DNA of 62,500 nt from Cryptococcus deneoformans JEC21 (taxonomy: Eukaryota; Basidiomycota; Tremellomycetes; Tremellales; Cryptococcaceae), in NCBI RefSeq assembly GCF_000091045.1, contig NC_006684.1:335001-397500 (forward strand), in the 5' to 3' direction. The notes beneath the pieces were generated by a model. That model was not told the origin of the DNA. It saw only the letters and a program-made list of their open reading frames with translations, and ran no database searches. Position 1 is the first letter of the stretch. Every line of letters starts with the position of its first letter. Positions 1 through 10,800 of the stretch are shown piece after piece. The translations under genes were made by a program, and so were the position numbers.

Positions 1-1126
1 GAAAGAGGGACTGGCCTTACTTTTCAAGGACCTGCTTGAAATCTACACGCACATGATTCTCATACAAGATTGCCTTGAGTGTACCTATGCTCAGTGATGA
101 TAGGTAGGAATCTGGCAAAGCCACGAGTGAGAGAATGGATGGAACAGGTGGTGGAGGGGTAGGCGCTGCAGCAGGACGAGGCGAGGGGCGCGCTTGCGCG
201 GACGTTGGTCCATAATTTGTTTGCGGTCTAGGTTGAGTTTGCGGCTGTGGTCGGGGAGGGGTACGTCGATAGTTGTTGGATGGCGGTGGTGGCGGCGGTC
301 GGTAATGGGCATGAGGCGATGGACGCTGATAAGATGAAGCGTACGTTTGTGGGCCGGAGGATGATGGGCGATTGTTGTTGGTAATTGGCCTAGTCTGAGT
401 ATTGTTGGGAGGAGAAGAGGAGGATTGAGTATTTCCTTTGGGGACCGAACGACGTCTATAGTAACTCTTAAAGGCGATGTTCAGTTGGCTCTAGACGAGA
501 ATGGGCATTGCACATACCTCCGCTTCAGGGGAGAGGCATCCCGTAGAAGGGCTTCTGGCTTTGAGGACTGTCTGGACAATATCCTCTTTCTCCTTGGCAC
601 CGATACAAGGAATGTTGTATGCGGCAAGGTAATCTTTGAGCCGCTTTATGGGCAAGGATCTCAGGATGGTCACGGGCGCCGCAGTCACTTTGATGATAGC
701 TCTAATCAGCCACGTATTCTACCACCATCAGAGCCTTAAAACCCACCTTGAAGCATACCCAAGCATGGCAGACAGACACTCTCGGCTTCGTATCCCGAGC
801 CCGAACTTTCACGCTTATCGTCGAGTCCGAGCCCTGCTTTGAGCTCTGACAACGGTTTGGGATTGAGAGCTGCTTGGCCTGGCCGACGGGGCATAAGTGC
901 CTGACCGTCGGAGAGGCATGATGAACAGTATTCGTAGCCACAATGGCCACAGATGTGCTTGCGTCGCCAGAAAGGGTTAAAGTCTTTACCGCATTGTCTA
1001 CAGTCTACAAGGTGATTAGTAATTAGTCTTGGCTGCATCATAGCCGCGATATCGATGCCTACTTGACGACTCGGTTACCGGTGGCAGGCCCGACACTATC
1101 AAGAGACGTCAGACGATACCCTGCAT
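1..1126 (-). CDS. FYVE-type zinc finger / SAP-like protein (rififylin/CARP-like), 3' end outside window
   Basis: The first coding exon holds a FYVE-like zinc finger: CRQCGKDFNPFWRRKHICG, then CGYEYCSSC and a closing CLPC pair (about 1004-747). After an intron (746-689) comes a SAP-like helical module (LRSLPIKRLKDYLAAYNIPC, exon 688-519). The next exon (466-21) is Pro/Ser/Thr-rich and ends in a second SAP-like module (LSSLSIGTLKAILYENHVRV). The donor GTAAGG at 20 shows that the gene runs off the left edge. The FYVE-SAP-SAP order resembles metazoan rififylin/CARP E3 ligases, so a C-terminal RING may lie beyond the window; that is inference. FYVE fingers usually bind PI3P on endosomes. The start is ambiguous. 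ATG at 1041 is open, but it lies just upstream of a branch-point-like TACTAAT and a TTGTAG acceptor. A first exon at 1126-1120 with donor GTATCG, giving Met-Gln-Asp-Cys, is equally likely. Confidence 0.75.
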
Positions 1127-1643
1127 GATTTCAGAATGACAACGCTGTCCGTACGTATTGGGAGTCCTCTTGGTGGTAGCTGTGCTGGTCGTTGAGATTC
1201 CATTAAACGAGCTGGCCAGACCACTGTAACGTGATATGGCGTGGTAGTCGGCTGGGGGATCGGTGGTTATGGGCCGGTGTGGACGGCGCACAGGGAGTGT
1301 GGAGAGTTGACTGGATATAGAAGATAAAGAGATGCGATGGAAAGAGGTGGATGTTTTTGTATGTATAAGCCGGCGGGCGACCTCCACCGGGCACCAGACC
1401 ATGTCGTTGTATGATCCATGACTTTGGCTTCGCACGACTTTGTATGTCAATCTCGGCCGTATCCATACCGCATACAGCCATGGCACTTGGCTCGTCCACA
1501 CACGGCCCCAGTCTCTACGACAAGGTAAGCACACCTGCACACTGCAACAGCAGACACTGACATCCACAAACAGCCACGCATTAGACACATTACTGGGCAT
1601 GTATAATCCAACCATCCTCCGCCCAACACTAACACCCATATAG
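1127..1643. other. Divergent intergenic region plus unresolved 5' end of the UVRAG-like gene
   Basis: This stretch separates the FYVE gene (-) from the UVRAG-like gene (+). It must contain both promoters and the first exon(s) of the latter. Candidate signals are the ATGs at 1444 and 1481, a donor GTAAGC after ACAAG near 1526, a donor GTATAA near 1600, and the acceptor CCATATAG ending at 1643, preceded by a good CACTAAC branch point. No single combination gave a clean in-frame ATG-initiated exon. A 176-codon minus-strand ORF here (1639-1109) has no recognisable protein features and is taken as chance. Confidence 0.4.
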
Positions 1644-4525
1644 CATCCGCATCCACCAACTCACACTCCCGGAGTCCCTGTCCTATGCTTCCAGGTTTGT
1701 ACCGGAACAGGTCCCCGAAGGCTTCACTCTGGGGGAATCAAGTAGGACGGTCGCTTCGCCTGAACCTGCGAGCACAAGACCCGAACCTCAGCGGTCACGT
1801 CAGAGCTCAGTCGGTCCCAAGACCATCTCCAGAGATCGCAGGTCCTCAGGCAGTAGCTCTTTCCGTGGCAGATCAGACTCCCTTGCGTCCAGCAAAACTA
1901 TCCAACCTCCATCGCCTAGGGTAGCGTCGGTGCCTCGCGCCCGTGGAACCAGACATCGAGCGCCTACTTTGGCCGGAGAAGCGTTGGGCTTGGGAAAGGA
2001 TTTGGAAGGTGACCATGACCTGTCCCCTCATCTCCATGGCTCTCTTAGCGAGCAGATAGAGTTGACACGGAAAGAGAAAAGGAGACTTGCAAGGTGTTTT
2101 GTGGTGTTTCGGTTACCTCCAACTGCGTCTGATACAAAGTCGTCAGAATGCCGCCCGACCCAAATTAGTGCATCTCCGGATCCTAAAAAAGCTAGCAGCG
2201 ATGAAAGCCTCCATCAGTCCAAGCTGAGAGAACCAGGGAAATGGCCGATACCTGTATCTGCATCGTCATCCGCCTTATCAAAGTCATCCCCGTCATCTCC
2301 CACAAGCGTGACACCCACTGCTTCTCTCCCCGGATCCAGCTCCAAACCTCGGATTCGCACGCCGTCCCTAACTTCTCACAGTCCGTCCAAAAGGCCATCG
2401 CCACCGTTGGCTTCTCCTAGATCTTCGGGACTCGCCTCACTCTCCCCGAGAAGCTCCTCTCTGCGGGGTGAATCTACTTCCAGTGCATCACGCTCGTCCA
2501 CGTCAATCTACCGTCCTACAAAAAAAGGCACTATAGGTTCCGATGTAGCCACTTTGCCCCCTCCAAGACCTGCATTCACACCTATGATTGTTCCATTTTT
2601 CATATCACCTATACATTCACCCTCAATATTCCCCCGCTTTTGCGATTTGGACCCGCAGTCCGACTTTGCGCCATGGTTGACATATACTGATTTGGCAAGT
2701 ACACTAATGGAGATTCAAGTTTGGGTCGAAACTCCTGATATGGACGATGACCAAAACGCAGGACCAAGAAAGTGGAAGCTTTTAGAAGGTGTAGGGGGTG
2801 TAGTCCAGTTGGATCGCTTGACTAGGAAAACTGGCCAAGGCTCTCCGAATAGCTTAGAGTTGACTTTTAGTTTCGACCCTCAAGGCGTCTACTGTATCGC
2901 ATCGAGCGAATCTAGTCAGGAGACCACAAGTGTACTTGCTGAAGATCAGAAATGGAAAGACTCGAAATTGAAGAAAGGAGTTGGTGTGGGGAGCCTTCAT
3001 CAGTAGGTTGCCATCTTTCTACATTTTTCATTGCCTGACCCCATTTTTTTCAGACTAGTCAACATGCATGCAGTTATTACAGATACTCAAAGGGACATAG
3101 CTCAAGTCCAGAGCAACGTGAATAAGCTTCTGGACGAGGATGTGGACCATCGGGCTTTGGTGAATCTGCAACTCCCAACTATTTCATCTTGACAATACTA
3201 ATTCCGAGGGGTAGAAACGTGAGCTATCAGAACGAGAAAACAGGATAGCTTGGATAAAAAGTAAAGTCGAAGAGGTGCAAAAACGTATCAAAGACAGTGA
3301 GTTGTCCCAGTCTTAACGTCGCTGGAACAAGCCTGATGCCGAATTTGCAGCTCGTGCGCGTATCACTATGAAATCGGAAGAATTACAAATGAGGCGGGAC
3401 GGTCTGGCTAATGCAAATGAAGTGGGCAATGCGCTTCGGATACAAGCTAGTGAGCTTGGAGATAAAATCGACTCTTTGAGGTGAGTGATTTTTCACAGAC
3501 AATACAATGTGTATAATTGACGGCAAACAAATCAGATCTGAGCGTGATTCGCTTCTTCCCAAAATCCATCGCATCCGAGCATCTCACATCCAAATACTCG
3601 ACAATTTGTTCCCCATTCAGCCATCAGACCCATCTATCCTTCTGTATACAATTCTTGGAGTTCCCCTTCCAATCCCATCATCCGCCAAAGATCCTGCACC
3701 CCCCATTTCTTTACCCGCCCACAAGGTGGATGAACGAACAACAGCGGCGGCTTTGGGATATGCAGCGATGGTGGTACAGATTCTGGGAAATTTGAGGGGT
3801 CAAGCTGGAACGTTACCATATCCCATCACTTGCGCAGGGAGCAAGAGTGCAGTAAAGGATGTGGTTAGTGTGATGCAAGGACCGAGATCGTAAGTGTGAT
3901 TTATGTCTCTTATTCTAAAACTTCATATCTGATTATCCAAATCCAGTTTCCCACTATACGCTAAAGGTGTAGAAAGGTACCGATACGAATACGGCGTTTT
4001 CCTGTTGAACAAGAACATCGAAGTGGCGAGTCCGGACACATTTAACTCATGCTCAATACTAACTTGCGCTTTTAGCTCATGCAAGATGCCAACATTCGTC
4101 TATTGGATTTGCGTCAAACCCTTCCAAACCTCAAAAATCTTCTCCTGATGCTCTCTTCTCCCGTATATACACCGACACCCAGACACCAAACGTCATTTAC
4201 TGGTTCAGGTATATCTACATACGGTAGCTTAAGAAAGTCTTCGGGTGCTTGGCTTCATCAGCGAAATAATAGTGTGGGGCTGTCCTCCCCATCCAGCTCT
4301 GTTGGTAAAGATAGCCCATTGAGCATCTCGACTCGGGGCGCTACCGGAGTTGTCGCAGCGCCTAGTACCCCAAACAAAAGAGGAAGAAGCGTGAGGAGAT
4401 CCATGTTGTCTCAAAATCGAATGGAGAGGGAGGTTGATTTGGGTAGTACGGGCAGTGATGAGTCGGAACTGTATGAAAAAGAAGGAGACAGTGAAGCGCC
4501 GGCTGGACAGAAAATTATAGTATAA
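1644..4525 (+). CDS. UVRAG/Vps38-like subunit of class III PI3-kinase complex (5' exon unresolved)
   Basis: The exon from 1644 begins IRIHQLTLPE, like the N-terminal RIRHL segment of UVRAG. A Ser/Pro-rich linker follows, then a C2-like region (FCDLDPQSDFAPWLTYTDL, about 2640-3000) and a coiled coil (3060-3560, residues such as KSKVEEVQKRIKD and QASELGDKIDSLR). The C-terminal block is typical of the family: ILGVPLPIPSS, ALGYAAMVVQILGN, YPITCAGSKSAVKD, FPLYAKGVERYRYEYGVFLL and LKNLLLMLSSP. Several introns of about 50 nt interrupt it, the first starting at the donor GTAGGT near 3003. In the family this protein pairs with Vps34, Vps15 and Beclin/Vps30 in complex II and directs PI3P production in endosomal sorting and autophagy. 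The related Atg14 is less likely because the C2 region and the conserved C-terminal block match UVRAG. The tail after 4200 is Ser-rich and acidic. The start codon is not determined. Confidence 0.85.
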
Positions 4526-4604
4526 CAGTAATGAGTTGTTGCATTTACTTTGACGATTTCTTCTGATCATTTTCCCCCTTCTCCTGTTAGAGGTCATCTT
4601 TCTG

Positions 4605-5559
4605 CTAGATCCTTGATGATCCCGTGAAAGCGTAAGGATCACGCATCTGATCCGGTGATCCGTAGGGGTCGCTCATCGTCTCCCCTTCAGCTTGAAGACC
4701 ACCATCCATCCTTCGGCCTTGAGACCAGTCAACCCTATTTGGGAAATTTCCGAGTCTAGCTCGAGCCAGTTCCTCCCTTACATTGGAATTCACCTGCTTC
4801 CCTTGCTGCTGTGGAGGTCTCCAACGTCCAGGCAACTGATCTGTCGGATTAGGGGTACCAAACGAATTTGATTCGGAAGAAGGAAGAGTGGCTGGAGAAT
4901 CGCCTGTACTGAAAGAGTCGAATGTGACGTCGGCAGACCCAGGAGTTGCTGGATCTTGGAGCTCTCCGTTGGCCGCGGCTTGGGACCGTGCCTTGGCGCG
5001 AATTTGGAGGATGTGGGAAAGGAGGAGAGCTCGAGAGGTAGAGTAGGAGATGAACGACGACGATACTACATGGACGTGAGATGGGGTTTACCATGTCGCT
5101 GTGATCAGTACACTTACTAAGGAAAGTGAGGGCAAGGCCATTACGGGTAGGAGGTGTAGGCTTGAATCTCTTCACAAGGTAGGCTACAGGCAATGAGCTT
5201 TGCGTTCGAATCTTGTGTTGTCAATTCTTCCGTGACGTACTCAAGACACCACCACCGACTAACCCCGTGAGCATACCTCGATGAGTTGTTTGCCGATTGA
5301 GATTACGATAGTCTTCGAGGGTCATGACGGAAGACGCGGGACCCAAGTCTATGGTTTCAGTCTCGCCTGACCTTGGGTTGAAGAGAACGAGTTTAGGCTG
5401 GGGTGAGCGAGGCGCATAGGATCGATCATTGGGATCCCTGGGCTGTGTGGTGGAGGCAAAAGAGCCTTATGGTGGTGTGAGTGGTACGCTGGAAAGGGAA
5501 CCTTGTGGCTTACCATCGTCTATAGGGGTCGCTGAGATGTCTGCTTCTGCGAGCGGCAT
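4605..5559 (-). CDS. Unrecognised small protein with one possible membrane segment
   Basis: Four exons join in frame: ATG at 5559 to a donor GTAAGC near 5513; a second exon to GTATGC near 5275 (ending NLNRQTTHRG); a short exon reading AYLVKRFKPTPPTRNG; and, after an intron opened by GTAAGT, a last exon to the stop at 4605. The only structural feature is a hydrophobic stretch around the last exon junction (LALTFLSISSSFISYSTSR), which could be one membrane-spanning helix or an amphipathic segment. The rest is hydrophilic and rich in Ser, Pro and Gln, ending in DPYAFTGSSRI. I do not recognise a family. It faces the capping-enzyme gene across a 215-bp shared promoter and ends about 80 bp from the converging UVRAG-like gene. 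Confidence 0.6.
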
Positions 5560-5774
5560 GGCGGATATATGAGTATAGGGAGATGTAAAATAATTATGCT
5601 CTGCAACGAACGAGAGATACCGGACATTGCTCAATAGAAGAGCCACAGCATCGACGTCATCATATCATTTCGGACATCATCCCAACTCCGCCAACCAAAC
5701 CTCCACACTCTACAAGTATTAATAGCGCTCCTTAGGATACCACATCTCATCGCTCGCACCCATAGCCAGACATT
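5560..5774. promoter_or_regulatory. Shared divergent promoter region
   Basis: Two divergent genes (starts at 5559 on - and 5775 on +) are separated by only 215 bp, so this interval must hold both promoters. A short pyrimidine-rich run lies before 5775. I see no strong TATA box. Confidence 0.5.
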
Positions 5775-7430
5775 ATGCCGGCCCACACTCCCATCCCAGA
5801 CATCCCCGGAGAACTGCTCACTGATCCCACACTCCAGTACTTTCTCGCAGAGCGCGTTTCCAACCTCTGTGGAATAGGAGGCGGCAAATTCCCAGGCTCA
5901 CAGCCAGTCAGCTTTTCGTCCTCCTCGTTAGAACTCCTGGAAAATGAAGATTTCTGGGTATGCGAGAAGAGTGACGGTGTTAGGGTTTTGATTTTCATTG
6001 TCGTCAACCAATCGACTGAGCAGCAAGAAGTTTGGTTGGTGAGTTACTCTGTTACTGACATCGTTGTGGCGTGCCGACTAAAGGGTTACAGATCGATCGG
6101 AAACAAAGGTTCTTCAAAGTCCAAGGATTATATTTTGCTCACTGGGAGAACCGTTCGGCCTTTCTTGGCGAAACTTTATTGGATGGCGAGCTTGTCATCG
6201 ATATTGACCCCATTTCCGGTGCAGTGCGTCTTGATACTTTGCAAAACATGGCTTTGCATTCTAACGTCCATTCACAGCAAACCCTAATGTATTACGCTTT
6301 TGATTGCATGGTATTACACGGTGAAAATATCATGGAGAAGCCACTTCTAAAGAGATATGCTGTAAGTAGTTTGAGTTCTTTGGGCAAAATGACTTCGCAT
6401 TAATACCGTATTGCAGAGGCTTCGAGATTGGGTTGTCAGACCATTTGAAAAGGCGCTGTCTGCGAATCCCGATATGAGGCGGACAATCCCTTTCATGTGG
6501 GTAACTTCTTCCCCTACCGGGCCAAGGCCTAACGTTATTTGTTTGCAAGGGTGGTCGCCAAAAGAGAAGAGTTGTCTTATCACCTCCGCTTCGTTATGGA
6601 GGAGCACATACCCAAGCTGAAGCATGGTCATGATGGTTTGATCTTTACATGTGTCCACACCCCGTACGTTGCGGGGACTGACGAAAACATGTGAGCCTTT
6701 TCCAGCTTAAACAGAAAATGGCACTGAAGCCGCTTGATATCAGTCTTAAATGGAAACCACCTTCGGAGAACTCGATCGATTTCAAGGTCGAACTGCGTTT
6801 CCCTCCTCTACCAGATTCCGACGAGCCGGACTACAGCGCCAAGCCCGAATTCCTTCTTAACACCTGGCTGGGAGGCGACAGATATGAGTTTTTCGACTTT
6901 ATGGCCATGACTGATGAGGAATGGCAAAGGTAGATCAGATCGTACTTCTTCAAAGTCTGTGGGGAAAAACTGACGAGCATGTAATAAAGATTTAAGGAAT
7001 CCGAAGAGCAATTGGATGAGCGGATAGTAGAGGTCTGCTGGGACAGTCAGATACAAGCGTGGAAAATGCTGCGAATGCGGGACGACAAGCCGCACGGGAA
7101 CCACAAATCCATCGTGGACAAGATCCTCGTCAGCATCAATGACGGTGTAGAAATTGAAGAAGTGAGCTGTCCCGATATCACTTGACAAAGATCTTGCTGA
7201 TGATATGTCCGCATTAGCTGTATGCCCGCGCGGACACCATTAAAGCTGCCTGGAAGGAGCGAGGAAAGCAGCGTAGTCAGCAGCAACCTCCGCAAACTCA
7301 AAGACCTCCGCCACCAGCTTATGGACAAGACCTGCATACGCCTGGCCATGGATATGCTCATACTGGCTATAACCCAGACTACAGCCATCCTCCACCTCAA
7401 CAAGGTGTCATGTCTGGTTTGAGGCGTTAG
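5775..7430 (+). CDS. CEG1: mRNA capping enzyme, GTP:RNA guanylyltransferase (alpha subunit)
   Basis: The protein transfers GMP from GTP to the 5'-diphosphate end of nascent mRNA in the nucleus. Nucleotidyltransferase motif I is visible as EKSDGVR, with the GMP-accepting Lys at about residue 65. Motif III follows (LLDGELVID), then IIIa (YYAFDCMVL), IV (HGHDGLIFT), V (LKWKPPSENSIDFK) and an OB-fold segment with motif VI-like WKMLRMRDDKPHGNH. Introns of about 50-60 nt lie near 6040, 6362, 6500, 6690, 6930 and 7160. The C-terminal tail is rich in Gln, Pro and Tyr and ends at the TAG closing at 7430, with LRR as the last residues. Fungal enzymes of this type pair with a separate RNA triphosphatase, and none is fused here. 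Length and motif order are normal for the family. Confidence 0.93.
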
Positions 7431-7823
7431 CCGCAGAAATGCAGTCAGAACCCTCATCGCATCGTCTGCTGGCTCTTGGGTCACACCATAAAATGAATTG
7501 TTGTAACAAACGCCGTCCCGTCTCTTCTCGCTTGTCTTGAAATGTTACGATGCATAGATTCCTGCATGAAGCATCGACTCTACAAATCACATAGACGATG
7601 GATGCCACAAATGATAATGCCGGATAACGCCGTTGTGATGTCTGCAGTTCAGTCCAGTTCAGGCGCGTCTTCGAGCCATTATTCGAGCGGCGTTACGCAA
7701 ACCACAGCTACTTTCTTCCTACTCTTCAATCCCTTCCTTCCTTACCTGCTCCCTGATATCTCGCCCGCAGAGGAGGAAGCGGCAACTAGGAAGTCTTGGT
7801 ATTCACAGCAACACTTAGCTACC
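7431..7823 (+). promoter_or_regulatory. Intergenic/promoter region upstream of NUP98-NUP96
   Basis: About 390 bp without a supported gene. The 3' half is pyrimidine-rich (CTTCCTACTC, CCCTTCCTTCC), as is common just upstream of transcription starts in this genus. An open frame here has no recognisable content and runs into the NUP98 exon out of frame. Confidence 0.4.
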
Positions 7824-10800
7824 ATGTTCGGCAGCACTTCGGCATGGGGTCAAAATAACCAAAACCAACAACAGCAGCAAGGCGGAGGGCTCTTTGGCGG
7901 TGGAGGAGGAGGAACTTTCGGCCAGCAGAATACTGGGGGTGCGTATGAGCGGGAGCCTCATGGTTGCTTGGTTGCCAAGAGCTGTGCTCAAGTCCTGATA
8001 GTGGACGAAACATTGGCCGAGTGTTGTCCTTACAGCCGGTCAATGATGGAGTTCTCCATCAGGACTCGAGGGGTTTTACAGCAGCTTACTGACATAGTAT
8101 CGTAGGGTTCGGCCAAAGTGGCACCGCTACCGGATTCGGACAGCCTACACAAAATACCGGCGGCGTTTTTGGCGGCGGAGCTACGACCAACACTGGATTT
8201 GGTGAGCTTGGAAGTTTAAGCGATTTCAGTGGCTAGACACTCATCAGTGAGCAGGTGGATTTGGAGCCAGTAACCAACAACAGCAACCACAACAATCCAA
8301 TGCGTTTGGAGCTGCGAGGCCGGCGTTTGGTGCCTCAGGATCAACCTTTGGTCAAAACACCAGTGAGTCAACAATGCAAATGTGATACCTCAAATCCTGA
8401 ACTTTTTTATAGCTGGAGGTGGTCTGTTTGGAAGCTCAAACACAGCCAACACTGGATTCGGGTCCAATACTTCCAACACATCTGGCGGGGGTCTTTTTGG
8501 TGCTAAACCTGCGACTTCTACGTTTGGATCGGGTGCAACTTCAAACCTCTTTGGCGCTAAGCCTTCCACTGGCTTTGGTGCTTCCTCCAACACTCAGGAA
8601 GTCCTCAAGGGTCCTGCTGAACTCCAAACCTACCGAACCGATGTCCCCCCTCCTCCACCTCCCTCGACCGGTACTGCCAATCCAATTTATTACCCTACTT
8701 GGCAAGCAGATCCTTCCACCAATACGGCTCTCGGTAAGGAGGGGCCGCCCCATCTTTTCCACTCTATCACTGCTATGCTTCCTTATCGAGGCTGCAGTTG
8801 GGAAGAATTGAGAGCGTTGGATTACCAGCAAGGAAGAAAGGAGGCCACACCCCAGCAGCAGAATGCCTTTGGAGCCTCGTCCGCCGGAGGCTTCGGTCAG
8901 CCTGCAAGCACTGGATTCGGTCAGCAACCCGCTACTACTGGATTTGGCGCCAAACCAGCTGGCGCTGGTCTCTTTGGGTCATCCTCCCCTGCTACTGGCT
9001 TTGGTTCGACGACGTCAAATACCAGCACTGGGTTCGGCGCTTCCAACACTAACACGGGTGGCGGGTTGTTCGGCCAATCCCAGCCTCAACAAGGTTCTTC
9101 ATTGTTTGGTCAGACCAATACCAACACTGGTGGCGGGCTTTTCGGCCAGACGCAGCCTCAGCAAAGCACTGGTGGCGGTCTCTTTGGCAGCAGCAACACC
9201 AGCACTACCAACCCTTTCGGTGGTGCTCAAACCACACAACAGCCTCAGGCCACAAGCACCTTTGGAGGGTTCGGCCAAAGTAAGCCTGCTTTCGGAAGTA
9301 CAGGTACTACAGGTTTTGGGACAGGCAGTACCGGAACGAGCACATTTGGTCAAACAGGGACCGGCACAACTGGTTTCGGCGGCTTCGGTCAAACGCAACC
9401 GCAACAACAACAACAGCAACAGCAACAACCTACGACGGGCGGCGGATTATTCGGTGGTGGCGGATTTGGCAAGTAGTCGTAAAGATTTTCGCAGGACAGT
9501 AACTGACCTGATGACTTAGGTGCCACTAATACTCAGCAGCAAGCTCCCGGTACAGGACTTTTCGGCCAGACTGCTCAACAGCAACAGCCTGCTGCGACTG
9601 GGTTTGGGGCCGCGAAGCCCGGTGGATTGTTTGGAAGCACGACTACCCCTGCTTCCACGAATACAGGATTTGGCGGTACGTTGCTTACCTTGATTTCACT
9701 GAATTACGTCTCATTTATCCTATTTCAGGTTTTGGGCAGACCAGCAATACCAGTCAACCCGCCGGCACCGGTTTGTTTGGAAGCACTAATACAAACACCA
9801 ACACCACTGGAGGTGGATTATTCGGCCAAACCCAGCCCCAACAAACGACCCAACAACCAGCAACCGGTGGGGGTCTGTTTGGAAGCACGAATGCTGCCCC
9901 TGCAACTGGCGGTGGTTTGTTTGGTGCGAAGCCTGCTACGACTACAGCTCCTAGTACAGGCCTTTTCGGCCAAACGCAACCAACTCAACAACCTGCCCAG
10001 ACGGGAGGTGGATTATTTGGCAACACCGCTTCAACGACTGGCGGCGGTCTCTTTGGCAGTACCACAAACAACTCCCTTGGTCAATTAGGCCAACAAAACC
10101 AACAGAGCGGTGGCGGATTATTTGGCGCGAAGCCAGCCACAGGCGGTGGTCTGTTTGGTGGAGCGAGCGCGACCGGTACTGGTACTGGTCTCTTTGGTCA
10201 ACAACCCCAGCAGCAGCAACAGCAACAGCCGCAAACTGGTACCACAGGTGGACTGTTCGGCAACCTCGGTCAATCACAGCCCGCCTCAACGGGCTTGTTC
10301 GGCAGCACGACGACTCAGCCGGCTCAGCAAAGCACCTTTGGCGGTGGTGGTCTTTTTAGCGGACTGGGACAGTCTGCTATGCAGCAACCCCAACAGCAAC
10401 AGCAACAACTGCAACCTAGTCTCACGGCGTCCATCGACCAAAACCCATACGGAAACAACCCCCTCTTTGCGTACAGTGGTCAAAAGCTTGAAATTGGCTC
10501 GCAGTCCAAGAAGCCGGCGCTCCCCCCTCTTACTGCATCATCTTACCGTCTCACCCCCTCGACCAACAAGTCTAAGATCAACAAACTTCGTGGCTTCGCG
10601 TCTCCCCTCAATGTGTCTCAGAGCCCTGGCCGATCCGGTAGCCCTCTTTCTGTCAGCTCCCCTGGTCGTTCGAGCATGTTCAACTCTCCCGCTGCTCCCG
10701 ACAGGTATAAGGGTCTGAGTGACACCGCCCTGACCCCCAATGCCTTTGTGCCGCGTCCAAACATTAAGAAACTCTCGGTGACACCGAATATTGGCAGCTC

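Noticed and set aside
1109..1639. 176-codon ORF on the minus strand
   Set aside because: It lies over the promoter and first exon region of the UVRAG-like gene, has odd composition with runs of Cys/Val/Tyr, and has no splice partner.
8382..10450. CAA/CAG-rich tracts as a microsatellite or mobile repeat
   Set aside because: They are in-frame poly-Gln and GLFG repeats of NUP98, as expected for the family.
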